Assembly (NCBI RefSeq): GCF_042738955.1
Contig: NZ_JBHYHC010000011.1
Coordinates: forward strand, 57,903 to 121,902
DNA length: 64,000 nucleotides
Origin: Umezawaea sp042738955
GTDB lineage: Bacteria; Actinomycetota; Actinomycetes; Mycobacteriales; Pseudonocardiaceae
Direction of reading: 5' to 3'
In this document: positions 35,290-44,267 of the stretch, piece by piece
How positions within the stretch are numbered: the stretch's first letter is position 1
How the letters are laid out: each line of letters opens with the position of its first letter
Position numbers and translations under genes: made by a program
The notes under the pieces: generated by a model
Told to the model about the DNA's origin: nothing
What the model saw: only the letters and a program-made list of their open reading frames with translations
Databases searched by the model: none

Positions 35290-36675
35290 CTACTTCGCCA
35301 ACTTCTCCGGATCGAACTCCTCGGTCTTGCCGTGGACGAAGTAGTTGACGAGCCAGAGCACCACGCCCGCGCCGAGCAGGTAGAGCGCGATCTTGTAGTC
35401 GGCCCACGGCCGACCCGACAGCGGGCTGGCCAGGAACGCGCAGGTGACCGCGCCGAGCACCGGCACGACCGTCGGCGCCCGGAAGTGCTGGTGGTCGGCC
35501 TTCTCCTTGCGCAGCACCAGGACCGCGATGTTGACGATCGTGAACACGATCAGCAGCAGCAACGACGTGGTGCCGCCGAGCTGCGCGATGTCCACGAAGG
35601 ACACCAGGATGACGGCGATGCCGCTGGTGAACACGATCGACGTCCACGGCGTCCGCCGGGCCGGGTGCACGACCCCGAAGAACTTCGGGATGATCTTCTC
35701 GTTCGACATGCCGTAGAGCAGCCTGCTCGCCATCAGCATGTTGATCAGCGCCGAGTTGATGACCGCGAACAGCCCGATGAGCGAGAAGAGCCACAGCGGG
35801 AAACCGGGCGCGCCCACCGTGACGACCTTCAGCAGCGCCCCGCTGCCCGACTTCGCCAGCTCGTCGGCGGGGATCAGCAGCGACGAGGTGATCGCCACCA
35901 GCACGTAGATGGCGGCCGCGACCCCCATGCCCAGCAACATTGCGCGCGGGAAGATCCGCACCGGCTCGCGGCACTCCTCGGCCATGTTGACCGAGTCCTC
36001 GAACCCCACCATCGCGAAGAACGCCAGCGCGGTCGCCGACGTGATCGCCAGCAGCGCGCCCTGGCCGGGAGCGGGATCGATCTGGGTGAGGCGGCTCGGG
36101 TCGCCGTCGCCCTGCATGACGGCCCAGATCCCGATGCCGATGATGATCAGCAGGCCGGACAGCTCGATGCAGGTGAGGACGACGTTCGCCTTCACCGACT
36201 CCGAGACCCCGCGGAAGTTCACCGCCGCGAGCCCGGCGATGAACAGGATCGCCACCAGCGTGGCGGGCACCGCGACGGAGTCGGAGAAGAACTCCCGCAG
36301 CACGGCCTGGAGGTAGGTCTTGCCGAACGCGAGCGCCGCCGAGGCCGCCGACGTGATGCCCGAGCTCATCACCGCGAACGCCACCATGAACGTCAGGAAC
36401 TGGATCCCGAACGCCCGGTTCGTGTACAGCGCAGCCCCCGCGGCCCTCGGGTACTTGCCGACGAGTTCGAGGTAGCTGAACGCCGTCAGGAAGGCGACGA
36501 CGAACGCGAGCAGGAAAGGCAGCCACAAGGCGCCGCCGATCTTGCCCGCCACGTTTCCGGTGAGTGCGTAGATACCCGTGCCGAGGATGTCCCCGATCAC
36601 GAAGAACAGCAGCAGTTTCGGACCGATGGCCCTTTTCAGTTCCGGTTGCGCCGGTGCGCTCGTCGCGTCCGCCAT
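35290..36675 (-). CDS. APC-family amino acid permease
   Basis: A 461-residue transporter with about 12 hydrophobic helices and the APC signature IGDILGTGIYALTGNVAG (unwound TM1 glycine motif) near residue 27; TM6 region FFAMVGFEDSVNMAEECREP is also typical. Cationic-amino-acid-transporter-like members have this arrangement. It imports or exchanges an amino acid or amine; specificity is not readable. ATG 36675 has no clear ribosome site. Confidence 0.92.
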   Translation of the reverse strand: MADATSAPAQPELKRAIGPKLLLFFVIGDILGTGIYALTGNVAGKIGGALWLPFLLAFVVAFLTAFSYLELVGKYPRAAGAALYTNRAFGIQFLTFMVAFAVMSSGITSAASAALAFGKTYLQAVLREFFSDSVAVPATLVAILFIAGLAAVNFRGVSESVKANVVLTCIELSGLLIIIGIGIWAVMQGDGDPSRLTQIDPAPGQGALLAITSATALAFFAMVGFEDSVNMAEECREPVRIFPRAMLLGMGVAAAIYVLVAITSSLLIPADELAKSGSGALLKVVTVGAPGFPLWLFSLIGLFAVINSALINMLMASRLLYGMSNEKIIPKFFGVVHPARRTPWTSIVFTSGIAVILVSFVDIAQLGGTTSLLLLIVFTIVNIAVLVLRKEKADHQHFRAPTVVPVLGAVTCAFLASPLSGRPWADYKIALYLLGAGVVLWLVNYFVHGKTEEFDPEKLAK

Positions 36676-36925
36676 ACCCGAGGAGTGTGCCGCATCACAT
36701 GAACAGCCGGTAGTCGGGCGACTCCCGGTTGGGCAAGCCTTAAGGTTGATTCGTCCTTTTCGCCCGCCGGCCGGACGGCTTCCCCGCAGGAGATGCCCTG
36801 GTGGCCCCGCTCACGCCGGGTGACCGCCTTCGGACAACCGAACACCGCTGCCGCGATTCGTCGGCGATTCCGGCGCGAAGGGCGATTTCCGCGGAATTCC
36901 CGCTCTCGCCCGATCAGGCAGTGGC

Positions 36926-36950
36926 TGGACCATTGGTCCACGGTTAGGAT
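36926..36950 (+). promoter_or_regulatory. Palindrome and -10 box before the XRE regulator
   Basis: TGGACC-ATT-GGTCCA (36926-36940) is a perfect palindrome, followed after four bases by TAGGAT (36945-36950), a good -10 match ending 7 bases before ATG 36958. This predicts a leaderless transcript and an operator overlapping the promoter, consistent with autoregulation. Confidence 0.55.
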
Positions 36951-36957
36951 GAATTGC

Positions 36958-37773
36958 ATGGAAAAACGCGCCGGAACCCCCGCGCACTCCCGCAGAATCG
37001 CGCTCGCGCTGCGCCGGTTCCGGCGTGCGTCGGGGCGGAGCGGAGCCGAGGTCGCGGCGGCGCTCGGCGTCTCGGCGAGCAGGGTGAGCCGGTGGGAGAC
37101 GGCGGCCGCGGGCATCCGCGTGGAGGAGCTGGAGAGGCTGCTCGACCACTACCGCGTGCCCCCGCCGTCGCGCGAGGCGCTGCTCGACGCGGCTCGGCGG
37201 GCGGTGGGGCGCGGGGGTCGCGGCGACCGGCCGGAGTGGGTCGACTTCGAGGAGGACGCGGCCGCCCTGCGGAACTACGAGCCGCTGCTGGTCCCCGCCC
37301 TGCTCCAGACCGCGGAGTACGCGCGGGCGATCATCCGCGAGACGGGCCCGGAGCTGAGCCACGCCGAGGTGGACGCGGCGACGGCGCGCCGGATGGCGCG
37401 GCAGAACACGCTCACCCGCACCAAGCCCGCGCTGCTGGACGTCCTCGTCGACCAGTCCGTGCTGGACCGCCCCTTCGGCGATCCGGGAACCCACCGCCGC
37501 CAGCTGCGCCGCCTCGCCGACCTCGCGGAGCTGCCCAACGTGTCGGTCCGGGTCATCCCGACCGCCGCCGGGCTGCACCCCGGCCTGACCGGCCCGTTCG
37601 CCATCGTCGACCACGTCGAGGAGACCAGCCTGGTGCTGCTGGAGACGCGGCTCTCCACGGTGGTCCTCGACGACGAGGAGCGGGTCGAGGCCTTCGAGAA
37701 GACGTGGACCGCGCTCGGGGACCGCGCTTTCAGCACGGCCAAGACGGAGACCTACCTGCGTGGCAGGAGGTGA
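36958..37773 (+). CDS. XRE-type regulator with DUF5753 domain
   Basis: A 271-residue protein: an N-terminal helix-turn-helix (SGAEVAAALGVSASRVSRWETAAAGI) and a C-terminal DUF5753 domain (WVDFEEDAAALRNYEPLLVPALLQTAEYARAII…NVSVRVIPTAAGLHPGLTGPFAIVD). These regulators are abundant in actinomycetes, usually paired with a small DUF397 protein; some steer development or antibiotic production. ATG 36958 fits the leaderless promoter; ATG 36949 is in frame. Its stop overlaps the next small gene. Confidence 0.92.
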   Translation: MEKRAGTPAHSRRIALALRRFRRASGRSGAEVAAALGVSASRVSRWETAAAGIRVEELERLLDHYRVPPPSREALLDAARRAVGRGGRGDRPEWVDFEEDAAALRNYEPLLVPALLQTAEYARAIIRETGPELSHAEVDAATARRMARQNTLTRTKPALLDVLVDQSVLDRPFGDPGTHRRQLRRLADLAELPNVSVRVIPTAAGLHPGLTGPFAIVDHVEETSLVLLETRLSTVVLDDEERVEAFEKTWTALGDRAFSTAKTETYLRGRR

Positions 37774-37961
37774 TCCCCGACGAAGGCAAGGCCGCCCACC
37801 TCGTGCTGGACCTCGACGCCGAGTCCGTCGGCGTCCTGGCCGGGGCGCTGCTGTCCGGCGAGGGTTGCGCCGTGCCGGTCCACCACGGCCACGCCCGCCT
37901 CCTGCTGTCCGCCCGGTCGGACGCCTACCGCACGCGCCTGCACCTCGGTCCGTCCGACTAG
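37770..37961 (+). CDS. Small protein coupled to the XRE-DUF5753 regulator
   Basis: A 63-residue frame beginning GTG 37770, overlapping the regulator stop (GTGA). It has high G/C at the third position and content such as AHLVLDLDAESVGVLAGALLSGEGC. It sits where a DUF397 partner usually lies but lacks the DUF397 W-x-K-S-S pattern, so it could be a different partner. It ends in CTAG shared with the convergent MFS gene. Real but unassigned. Confidence 0.55.
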   Translation: MIPDEGKAAHLVLDLDAESVGVLAGALLSGEGCAVPVHHGHARLLLSARSDAYRTRLHLGPSD

Positions 37962-39232
37962 GACGGGGTCGTGGCGGCGGGCTCCTCGTCGGGCGTGAAC
38001 CGGTAGCGCCACACGGCGGGCAGGGCGAGCACGGCGATGATCGTGAACACCACGACCAGCACGCCACCGCCCGCCACGGCCGCGCCGGGTCCGGCGATCG
38101 CTCCGGTGGTGCCGTGCAGCAGGTCCGCGAGCCGGGGCCCGCCCGCCACGACGACGATGAACACGCCCTGCATCCGGCCGCGCATCTCGTCGGTGGCGGC
38201 GTTCTGCAGGATCGCGCCGCGGAACACCATGCTGACCATGTCGGCGGCGCCGGCCAGCGCCAGGAACACGACCGCGAGCCACAGCGAGTGCGACAGGCCG
38301 AACCCCGCGATCGCCACGCCCCAGGCGACGACGGAGAGGGTGACGCCGGCACCGTGCCGGTCCAGCCTGGTCAGCCAGCCGGACAGCAGCCCGCACGCCA
38401 TCGCGCCCAGCGGCACGGCGGCGAACAGCCAGCCGAGCGCCAGACCGCCGCCGGGCGGGTCGCCGAACGTCTTCTCCGCCATCTCCGGGAAGAGGGCGCG
38501 CGGCATCCCGAACACCATGGCGATGATGTCCAGCAGGAACGACGCCGCCAGCAGCTTCTGCGTGCCGAGGTAGCGGAAGCCCTCCAGCACGTCGCGGATC
38601 CCGGCCCGCCGGGACTGGCCGCTGAGCGGCGGCATCGAGGGGAGCCGGAACACCGCGTAGATCGTGATGGTGAGCGCGATGGCGTCGACCAGGTAGAGCG
38701 TCGACAGGCCGACCAGCGGCATCAGCGCGCCCGCGAGCATCGGTCCCAGCACCGCGCCGAACGTCATGACGGTGCTGTTCAGGGCCACGGAGGAGGCCAT
38801 CAGCTCGGCCGGGACCAGCCGGGCGATGACGGCGCTGCGCGCGGGGGCGTTGAGGGCGAAGAACACCTGCTGGAGGCCGAGCAGGGCGATGATCAGCCAC
38901 ACGGACTCGACGTGGAACGCGGCCTGCAACCACAGCAGGACGGACGTCACGGCGATGCCGGCGTTGGTGACGATGAGCAGCTTGCGGCGGTCGACCGCGT
39001 CGGCCACGGCCCCGCCGTACAGGCCGAAGATCAGCAGCGGGACCAGCGCGACGGCGGCGGCGATGCCGACCCAGCCGGACGACCCGGTGAGGTCGTACAC
39101 CTGCTTCGGGACGGCCACGGCGGTGAGCTGGCTGCCGACGGCGGTCACGACCGTCGACAACCACAGCCGTCGGTAGGCGACGATCTTCAGTGGTCTGGTG
39201 TCGATGGCGACCTTGCGCAGCAAACCGCTCAC
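37958..39232 (-). CDS. MFS exporter (EntS-like)
   Basis: A 424-residue major-facilitator protein with 12 hydrophobic helices; the N-terminal half (YRRLWLSTVVTAVGSQLTAVAVPKQVYDLTGSSGWVGIAAAVALVP) and LYGGAVADAVDRRKLL loop resemble the EntS/enterobactin-exporter subgroup, whose members export siderophores or drugs by proton exchange. The start is GTG 39232, which lies inside an 18-bp inverted repeat; an IdeR-box-like sequence covers the loop. Iron control would suit a siderophore exporter, but no siderophore genes are nearby. Confidence 0.85.
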   Translation of the reverse strand: MSGLLRKVAIDTRPLKIVAYRRLWLSTVVTAVGSQLTAVAVPKQVYDLTGSSGWVGIAAAVALVPLLIFGLYGGAVADAVDRRKLLIVTNAGIAVTSVLLWLQAAFHVESVWLIIALLGLQQVFFALNAPARSAVIARLVPAELMASSVALNSTVMTFGAVLGPMLAGALMPLVGLSTLYLVDAIALTITIYAVFRLPSMPPLSGQSRRAGIRDVLEGFRYLGTQKLLAASFLLDIIAMVFGMPRALFPEMAEKTFGDPPGGGLALGWLFAAVPLGAMACGLLSGWLTRLDRHGAGVTLSVVAWGVAIAGFGLSHSLWLAVVFLALAGAADMVSMVFRGAILQNAATDEMRGRMQGVFIVVVAGGPRLADLLHGTTGAIAGPGAAVAGGGVLVVVFTIIAVLALPAVWRYRFTPDEEPAATTPS

Positions 39233-39270
39233 GACTCGTTAGCTTAGGACAACTAACGAGTCGTGAGCGG
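39225..39270. promoter_or_regulatory. 18-bp inverted repeat enclosing the MFS start, with IdeR-like box
   Basis: CCGCTCACGACTCGTTAG (39225-39242) is perfectly complementary to CTAACGAGTCGTGAGCGG (39253-39270) across a 10-base loop. The MFS GTG (39230-39232) is in the left arm. The centre TTAGCTTAGGACAACTAAC (39239-39257) matches the IdeR/DtxR consensus TTAGGTTAGGCTAACCTAA, as I recall it, at 13 of 19 positions. It could alternatively be the pdxH terminator, since it begins 16 bases past that stop. Confidence 0.55.
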
Positions 39271-39285
39271 GTGAAGTCGCACAGG

Positions 39286-39939
39286 TCACGGCGCTACGCG
39301 CTGCAACTCCCAGCCGTCGCGGCCGAGGCGGAAGCGGAGCCGGTCGTGCATCCGGTCCCGACGGCCCTGCCAGAACTCGACCTCCTCCGGGCGGATGCGC
39401 CAGCCACCCCAGTGCGGGGGTACCGGTACTCGCTCGGAGTCGGCGAACTGGCGCTCGATCTTGTGCAGGGCACTCTCCAAAGTGGAGCGACCCGACACGA
39501 CCCGCGACTGCGGGGACGCCCACGCGCCCATCTGGGAGCCGCGCGGGCGGCTGTTCCAGTACTCCGCGGTCTCCACCGGACCGACCTTCTCGACCGTGCC
39601 GCGCACGTGCGCCTGCCGCTGCATGGCGAACCACGGGAACGTGGCCGAGGCGTAGCGCGTGGCCATCAGGTCGTGGCTCTTGGAGGAGGTGTAGTTCGTG
39701 AAGAAGACCAGCCCGCGGACGTCCAGTCCCTTGGCCAGGACCGTGCGGGACGACGGGCGCCCCTCCGTGTCCGCGGTGGCGAGCACCATCGCGTTGGGCT
39801 CGGGCAGTCCGGCGCCGGTCGCCTGGTCCAGCCACAGCTGCAACTGCTCGTGCCACGTGGTGGCGAGATCGTCTTCCGTCAGCGAGCCCTGTTCGTACGA
39901 CACGCGCATGGACGGCAGTGCGATGTTCGTCTCCGACAT
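39286..39939 (-). CDS. pdxH: Pyridoxamine/pyridoxine 5'-phosphate oxidase
   Basis: A 217-residue FMN enzyme: AMVLATADTEGRPSSRTVLAKGLD, GLVFFTNYTSSKSHDLMATRYASATFPWFAMQRQ, SRPRGSQMGAWASPQS and the C-terminal GGWRIRPEEVEFWQGRRDRMHDRL…WELQRVAP typical of PdxH. It oxidises PNP or PMP to pyridoxal phosphate. ATG 39939 has GGAGG eight bases upstream. A separate gene between ureD and the MFS exporter; citrate synthase and pdxH are neighbours in many actinomycetes. Confidence 0.95.
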   Translation of the reverse strand: MSETNIALPSMRVSYEQGSLTEDDLATTWHEQLQLWLDQATGAGLPEPNAMVLATADTEGRPSSRTVLAKGLDVRGLVFFTNYTSSKSHDLMATRYASATFPWFAMQRQAHVRGTVEKVGPVETAEYWNSRPRGSQMGAWASPQSRVVSGRSTLESALHKIERQFADSERVPVPPHWGGWRIRPEEVEFWQGRRDRMHDRLRFRLGRDGWELQRVAP

Positions 39940-40106
39940 CGGCGAAACCTCCCTGGGAGAACAGGCACTCGTGGCACCCCGTGGGTGGCGACCGTACGGG
40001 TTCCGGGCCCTGTGCGGAACCGCCTGGCTGGTGATCCGTCCCACCTGGATGGTCACTGTGCGTGTGATCAATTCTTCTGAATCGCGAACGTGATCGAGTC
40101 AGATGA

Positions 40107-40865
40107 TCAGCCGACACGGGAACGCCATCCAGGGTGAACATCCAGTGCCGCCTCGAGCCACGCCTGAGCCGTCACGGCGTCGCCCGCGAGCGAGGTCGCG
40201 AGGCTCCCGCCCCGCGCCAGCGGGACGAGTGACCACCAATCGTGTGAAAACGGTTCGGCCGGATCTTCGCCCCAGCACAGGACTTCCGTCCCCAGGACGC
40301 GTCTACCCGCGAGGTGCGCGGCGCTCGCGTCGAGGGACGGGGTGCCGATCCGGAGTGATTGGTCCAGTAGCGGGCCCCCGTCGCGGCGCACTCGCACGGT
40401 GCTCGTCAGCGACCCCGGCCGTTCACCCGCCCTTCCGAGCACCAACACCTCGCGGGTGCGCAGCAGCGCGCTCGCGGCCAGCTCGACGATCAGCTCGGCC
40501 TCGTGCCGTGCACGCGCTGTGACGACCGTCGGCTCCGGGACGAACTGGACACTGGCCTTCGAGCCGACCTCGATCCGGACGCGAGCGCGGCTCCCCCCTG
40601 GGAGGTGTCCGGGCAGCGCCAAAGTCGCCGCGACGCCCCGCAGGACGAGGTGCGCGCCGTCGGCGACGACGACGTCGAGTTCGAGGTCGTCACCGCCGAG
40701 CGGAGCGGTCACCGAGCTGACGAGGTGCACCAGCGCGGGCTCGTTCGCGGACCGCACCCGGCTGCGGTGCGGCACGAGCGTGATGGGCGCCATGGACCGC
40801 AGGTCGCGGACGACGTTGCGGCCGTCCGCGTCCCGCTCCACGACGAGCCGGGCTTGCGCCTTCAC
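40107..40865 (-). CDS. ureD: Urease accessory protein UreD
   Basis: A 252-residue UreD/UreH-type protein (VERDADGRNVVRDLRSMAPITLVPHRS…, QFVPEPTVVTARARHEAELIVELA, TREVLVLGRAGERPGS, GWRSRVG). It binds apo-urease with UreF and UreG to position nickel for the active site. It is shorter than enteric UreD, as usual for actinobacteria. The start is GTG 40865. Last gene of the ureABCFGD operon, seven bases after ureG. Confidence 0.92.
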   Translation of the reverse strand: MKAQARLVVERDADGRNVVRDLRSMAPITLVPHRSRVRSANEPALVHLVSSVTAPLGGDDLELDVVVADGAHLVLRGVAATLALPGHLPGGSRARVRIEVGSKASVQFVPEPTVVTARARHEAELIVELAASALLRTREVLVLGRAGERPGSLTSTVRVRRDGGPLLDQSLRIGTPSLDASAAHLAGRRVLGTEVLCWGEDPAEPFSHDWWSLVPLARGGSLATSLAGDAVTAQAWLEAALDVHPGWRSRVG

Positions 40866-40872
40866 GGGTGTC

Positions 40873-41583
40873 CTACCTGGACGCCGGGGCCGCGGCCACC
40901 GTGCAGTCGTGCAGCTGGGTCCGCACCCAGCCCGCCACGTCCGGCGCGTTCGGCGTCGCCACCAGGGACTGGCTGATCACCGGGAGGTCGCCGCGCATCC
41001 GGTGCGCGTCGGACGTCATCACGTCCAGGTCCGCGCCCACGAGCGGGGCGAGGTCGATCTTGTTGATCACCAGCAGGTCGGCCGTGGTGACGCCGGGGCC
41101 GCCCTTGCGCGGCACCTTGTCGCCGCCCGCCACGTCGACCACGAAGATCTGCCGGTCGACCAGGCCGCGGCTGAACACGGCGGTGAGGTTGTCGCCGCCG
41201 CTCTCGATGATCACCAGCTCCAGGCCGGGGACGCGCTCCTCCAGCAGTTCCACGGCGTCCAGGTTCGCGGTGATGTCGTCGCGGATCGCGGTGTGCGGGC
41301 AGCAGCCCGTCTGCACGGCCTCGATCCGGTCCACGGCCAGCACGCCCGCCTTGCGCAGGAAGTCCGCGTCCTCGGTGGTGTAGATGTCGTTCGTCACCAC
41401 CGCGAGGTTCACGGTGTCGCCCAGCGCCCGGCACAGCGCGGCGGTGAGGGCGGTCTTGCCGCTGCCCACCGGTCCGCCGATGCCGATCCGCACCGCGCGG
41501 CCCATCGGCGCGTGGTGGTGGTGCGGGTCGTGGCCCGCGTCGGTGGGGTCGAAGTTGACCGGGTGCTCGTGGTCAGCTGACAA
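40873..41583 (-). CDS. ureG: Urease accessory GTPase UreG
   Basis: A 236-residue GTPase: P-loop GPVGSGKT (37-44), VVTNDIYTTEDADFLRK, the nickel motif TGCCPHTAIRDD, ESGGDNLTAVFS, and NKIDLAPLVGADLDVM. The N-terminus is His-rich (HDPHHHHAP), a nickel-storage extension. It powers nickel delivery into urease. The only usable start is TTG 41583, with GAGGTG seven bases upstream, overlapping ureF by 11 bases. Confidence 0.95.
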   Translation of the reverse strand: MSADHEHPVNFDPTDAGHDPHHHHAPMGRAVRIGIGGPVGSGKTALTAALCRALGDTVNLAVVTNDIYTTEDADFLRKAGVLAVDRIEAVQTGCCPHTAIRDDITANLDAVELLEERVPGLELVIIESGGDNLTAVFSRGLVDRQIFVVDVAGGDKVPRKGGPGVTTADLLVINKIDLAPLVGADLDVMTSDAHRMRGDLPVISQSLVATPNAPDVAGWVRTQLHDCTVAAAPASR

Positions 41584-42253
41584 AGAGACGCACCTCTTCT
41601 CGGTGGTGCCGGTCGTGGGCCTCGGCCAGGAGGTCGAGGCCCGGCGCGCCGGGCGCGGGGAGGTCCCGCGGGTCGTGGTCGGCGGTCTTCGCCGCGGCGG
41701 CGGCGACGTCGCGCATCTCGGGCGCGAGCCGCGCGATCACGGCGTTGACCCCGAAGGGATCGAGGCCCAGCAGGCGGATCGCGGCGCTCGCCGGGCCGCT
41801 GACCGCGAGGTAGCAGACCGACAGGGCCGCGTCCTGCGGCTCGCCGCCCGCCAACGCGGTCAGGGCGCCGAGGATGATCGGGTGGTGCGGGCGCGGGGTG
41901 TCCTTCAGCAGCCGGTCGAGCGCGGGCGACGGCCACGCCCTTTGCCCCGCCCGCGCGGTGCCCCTCCCCTGCGCCCGTGACGACTTCCGCTGCGCGGGCG
42001 AGGGGGTGCGGGCGTCCAGTTCGGCGTCCAGCTCCAGCCACGGCGTCGTCCCGTGCTGCACGGCGTGCGCGGCCGCGGCGGCGAACACGGCGGCCAGCTC
42101 GCCCGCCGTGTGCAGCCTGCCGACCAGGAACGAGGCCAGGTCGGCCTCGCCCGTGACGAGCCCGCGCGCCGCGGCCTCCTCCAGGCCGCCGGAGTGCGCG
42201 TGTCCGCCGCCGGGGAACCGGGAGTCCGCCAGCAGCAGGCCGGAAACGTCCAT
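41573..42253 (-). CDS. ureF: Urease accessory protein UreF
   Basis: A 226-residue all-helical protein: MDVSGLLLADSRFPGGGHAHSGGLEEA at the N-terminus and a helical core ending in FGVNAVIARLAPEMRDVAAAA, matching UreF. Residues about 80-105 are a Ser/Arg-rich insertion (TPSPAQRKSSRAQGRG) that looks disordered. It gates GTP hydrolysis and nickel handover between UreG and urease-UreD. ATG overlaps the ureC TGA by one base. Confidence 0.93.
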   Translation of the reverse strand: MDVSGLLLADSRFPGGGHAHSGGLEEAAARGLVTGEADLASFLVGRLHTAGELAAVFAAAAAHAVQHGTTPWLELDAELDARTPSPAQRKSSRAQGRGTARAGQRAWPSPALDRLLKDTPRPHHPIILGALTALAGGEPQDAALSVCYLAVSGPASAAIRLLGLDPFGVNAVIARLAPEMRDVAAAAAKTADHDPRDLPAPGAPGLDLLAEAHDRHHREEVRLFVS

Positions 42254-43956
42254 CAGAACAGGAAGTAGCGCTGGGCCATGGGCAGGTCGCTCACCGGCTG
42301 CGGCTCGACCAGCTCGCCGTCGATGCGCACGGCGAAGCTGTCCGGGTCCACGCGGACCCGCGGCATGGCGTCGTTGAGCAGCATGTCCTCCTTGCCGACC
42401 CGGCGGGTGTTCTTCACCGGCAGCATCTTCCGCATCAGGTTCAACCGGCCCGCGAGGTCCGAGTCGATCGCCTCCTGCGACACGAAGTGGAAGCTGCTCG
42501 CCGCCGCCGCGCTCGGGTAGGAGCCGAACATCGGCCGCGCCAGGATCGGCTGCGGGGTCGGGATCGACGCGTTCGCGTCGCCCATCGCGGCCCACGCGAT
42601 GAACCCGCCCTTGAGCACGATCGCGGGCCGCACGCCGAAGAACTTGGGCTCCCACAGCACGAGGTCCGCCAGCTTGCCGACCTCCACGGAGCCGACCTCC
42701 TGGTCGATGCCGTGCGCGATGGCCGGGTTGATCGTGTACTTGGCGACGTACCGGCGGGCGCGCAGGTTCGTCTCCAGCTCCCCGCGCCGCCGGTGCATGA
42801 CGTGCGCGGTCTGCCACGTCCGGATGATCACCTCGCCGACGCGGCCCATGGCCTGCGCGTCCGAGCTGATCATCGAGATGGCGCCCATGTCGTGCAGGAC
42901 GTCCTCGGCCGCGATCGTGGTCGGCCGGATCCGGCTCTCCGCGAACGCCAAGTCCTCCGGCACGGACGGGTTGAGGTGGTGGCACACCATCAGCATGTCG
43001 AGGTGCTCCTCGAGCGTGTTGATCGTGTGCGGCCGGGTCGGGTTCGTCGACGACGGCAGGACGTTCGGCTCGGACACCACCTGGATGATGTCCGGCGCGT
43101 GGCCGCCGCCCGCGCCCTCGGAGTGGTAGGCGTTGATCGACCTGCCGCCGATGGCGTCCAAAGTGGACTCGACGAAACCGGCCTCGTTCAACGTGTCCGT
43201 GTGGATCGCGACCTGGACGCCGGACTCGTCGGCGATGCGCAGCGCGGCGTCGATCGCGGCGGGCGTGGTGCCCCAGTCCTCGTGCAGCTTGAACCCGCCC
43301 GCGCCGCCGACGAGCTGCTCGCGCAGCGCGTCGTCGCGGACGGTGTTCCCCTTGCCCAGCAACAGGACGTTGACCGGCATGCCGTCCATCGCGGTCAGCA
43401 TCCGGCCGAGGTTCCACGCGCCCGGCGTGACGGTCGTGGCCTTCGTGCCGTCCGCGGGCCCGGTGCCGCCGCCGACCAGCGTCGTGAGGCCGGACGCCAA
43501 GGCCTGGTCCACGATCTGCGGGCAGATGAAGTGCACGTGGCAGTCGATGCCGCCCGCGGTGAGGATCTTGCCGTTGCCCGCGATGATCTCGGTCGACGGA
43601 CCGATCACCAGCGCGGGGTCGACGCCGTCCATGATGTCCGGGTTCCCGGCCTTGCCGATGCCGACGATCCGGCCGTCCCGCACGCCGACGTCCGCCTTGA
43701 CGACACCCCAGTGGTCCAGGATCACCGCGCCGGTGATCACCAGGTCCGGCGCGCCCTCGGCGCGGGTCGCCATGCCCTGACCCATCGACTCGCGGATCAC
43801 CTTGCCGCCGCCGAAGATCACCTCGTCGCCCGCTCCCGCGCCGCGGCTGCGGTCCTCGGTCACCTCGATCAGCAAGTCGGTGTCCGCCAAGCGGATCCGG
43901 TCGCCGGTCGTCGGCCCGAACAGCTCGGCGTACCGCGCGCGGTCGATGTTCGTCAC
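42253..43956 (-). CDS. ureC: Urease alpha subunit
   Basis: A 567-residue catalytic subunit with all active-site elements: HVHFICPQ (nickel His pair), carbamylated Lys in GFKLHEDWG (Lys223), AIHTDTLNE, YHSEGAGGGHAPDI, the flap MVCHHLNPSVPED and ISSDAQAMGR (Asp). It hydrolyses urea to ammonia and carbamate using two nickel ions. The GTG start overlaps the ureB stop (GTGA). Complete and apparently functional. Confidence 0.98.
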   Translation of the reverse strand: MTNIDRARYAELFGPTTGDRIRLADTDLLIEVTEDRSRGAGAGDEVIFGGGKVIRESMGQGMATRAEGAPDLVITGAVILDHWGVVKADVGVRDGRIVGIGKAGNPDIMDGVDPALVIGPSTEIIAGNGKILTAGGIDCHVHFICPQIVDQALASGLTTLVGGGTGPADGTKATTVTPGAWNLGRMLTAMDGMPVNVLLLGKGNTVRDDALREQLVGGAGGFKLHEDWGTTPAAIDAALRIADESGVQVAIHTDTLNEAGFVESTLDAIGGRSINAYHSEGAGGGHAPDIIQVVSEPNVLPSSTNPTRPHTINTLEEHLDMLMVCHHLNPSVPEDLAFAESRIRPTTIAAEDVLHDMGAISMISSDAQAMGRVGEVIIRTWQTAHVMHRRRGELETNLRARRYVAKYTINPAIAHGIDQEVGSVEVGKLADLVLWEPKFFGVRPAIVLKGGFIAWAAMGDANASIPTPQPILARPMFGSYPSAAAASSFHFVSQEAIDSDLAGRLNLMRKMLPVKNTRRVGKEDMLLNDAMPRVRVDPDSFAVRIDGELVEPQPVSDLPMAQRYFLF

Positions 43957-44258
43957 AGCTCTCCCGCCCACTCGGGTCGCAGCCCCGGCACCACGCGGCG
44001 GCCGGTGATGGGCACCAGCACGACCTCGCGCTCGATGCCCGGTTCGAAGCGCACGGCCGTGCCAGCGGGCACGTCGAGCCGCTGCCCCCACGCCGCCTTC
44101 CGGTCGAACTCCAGACCGGGGTTGACCGCCGCGAAGTGGTAGTGCGACCCGACCTGCACCGGCCGGTCCGCCTTGTTCACCACGACGAGCGTCGTCCGCG
44201 GCCTGCCGGGGTTCAGCTCCACCGGCTCGGCGCCGGGGACGATCTCTCCTGGACGCAC
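43953..44258 (-). CDS. ureB: Urease beta subunit
   Basis: A 101-residue structural subunit (MRPGEIVPGAEPVELNPGRPRTTLVVVNKADRPVQVGSHYHFAAVNPGLEFDRKAA…), full length for UreB. It packs against UreA and UreC in the urease trimer. GTG 44258 follows GGGGGAG. It is coupled to ureC and nine bases downstream of ureA. Confidence 0.96.
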   Translation of the reverse strand: MRPGEIVPGAEPVELNPGRPRTTLVVVNKADRPVQVGSHYHFAAVNPGLEFDRKAAWGQRLDVPAGTAVRFEPGIEREVVLVPITGRRVVPGLRPEWAGEL

Positions 44259-44267
44259 CGCTCCCCC

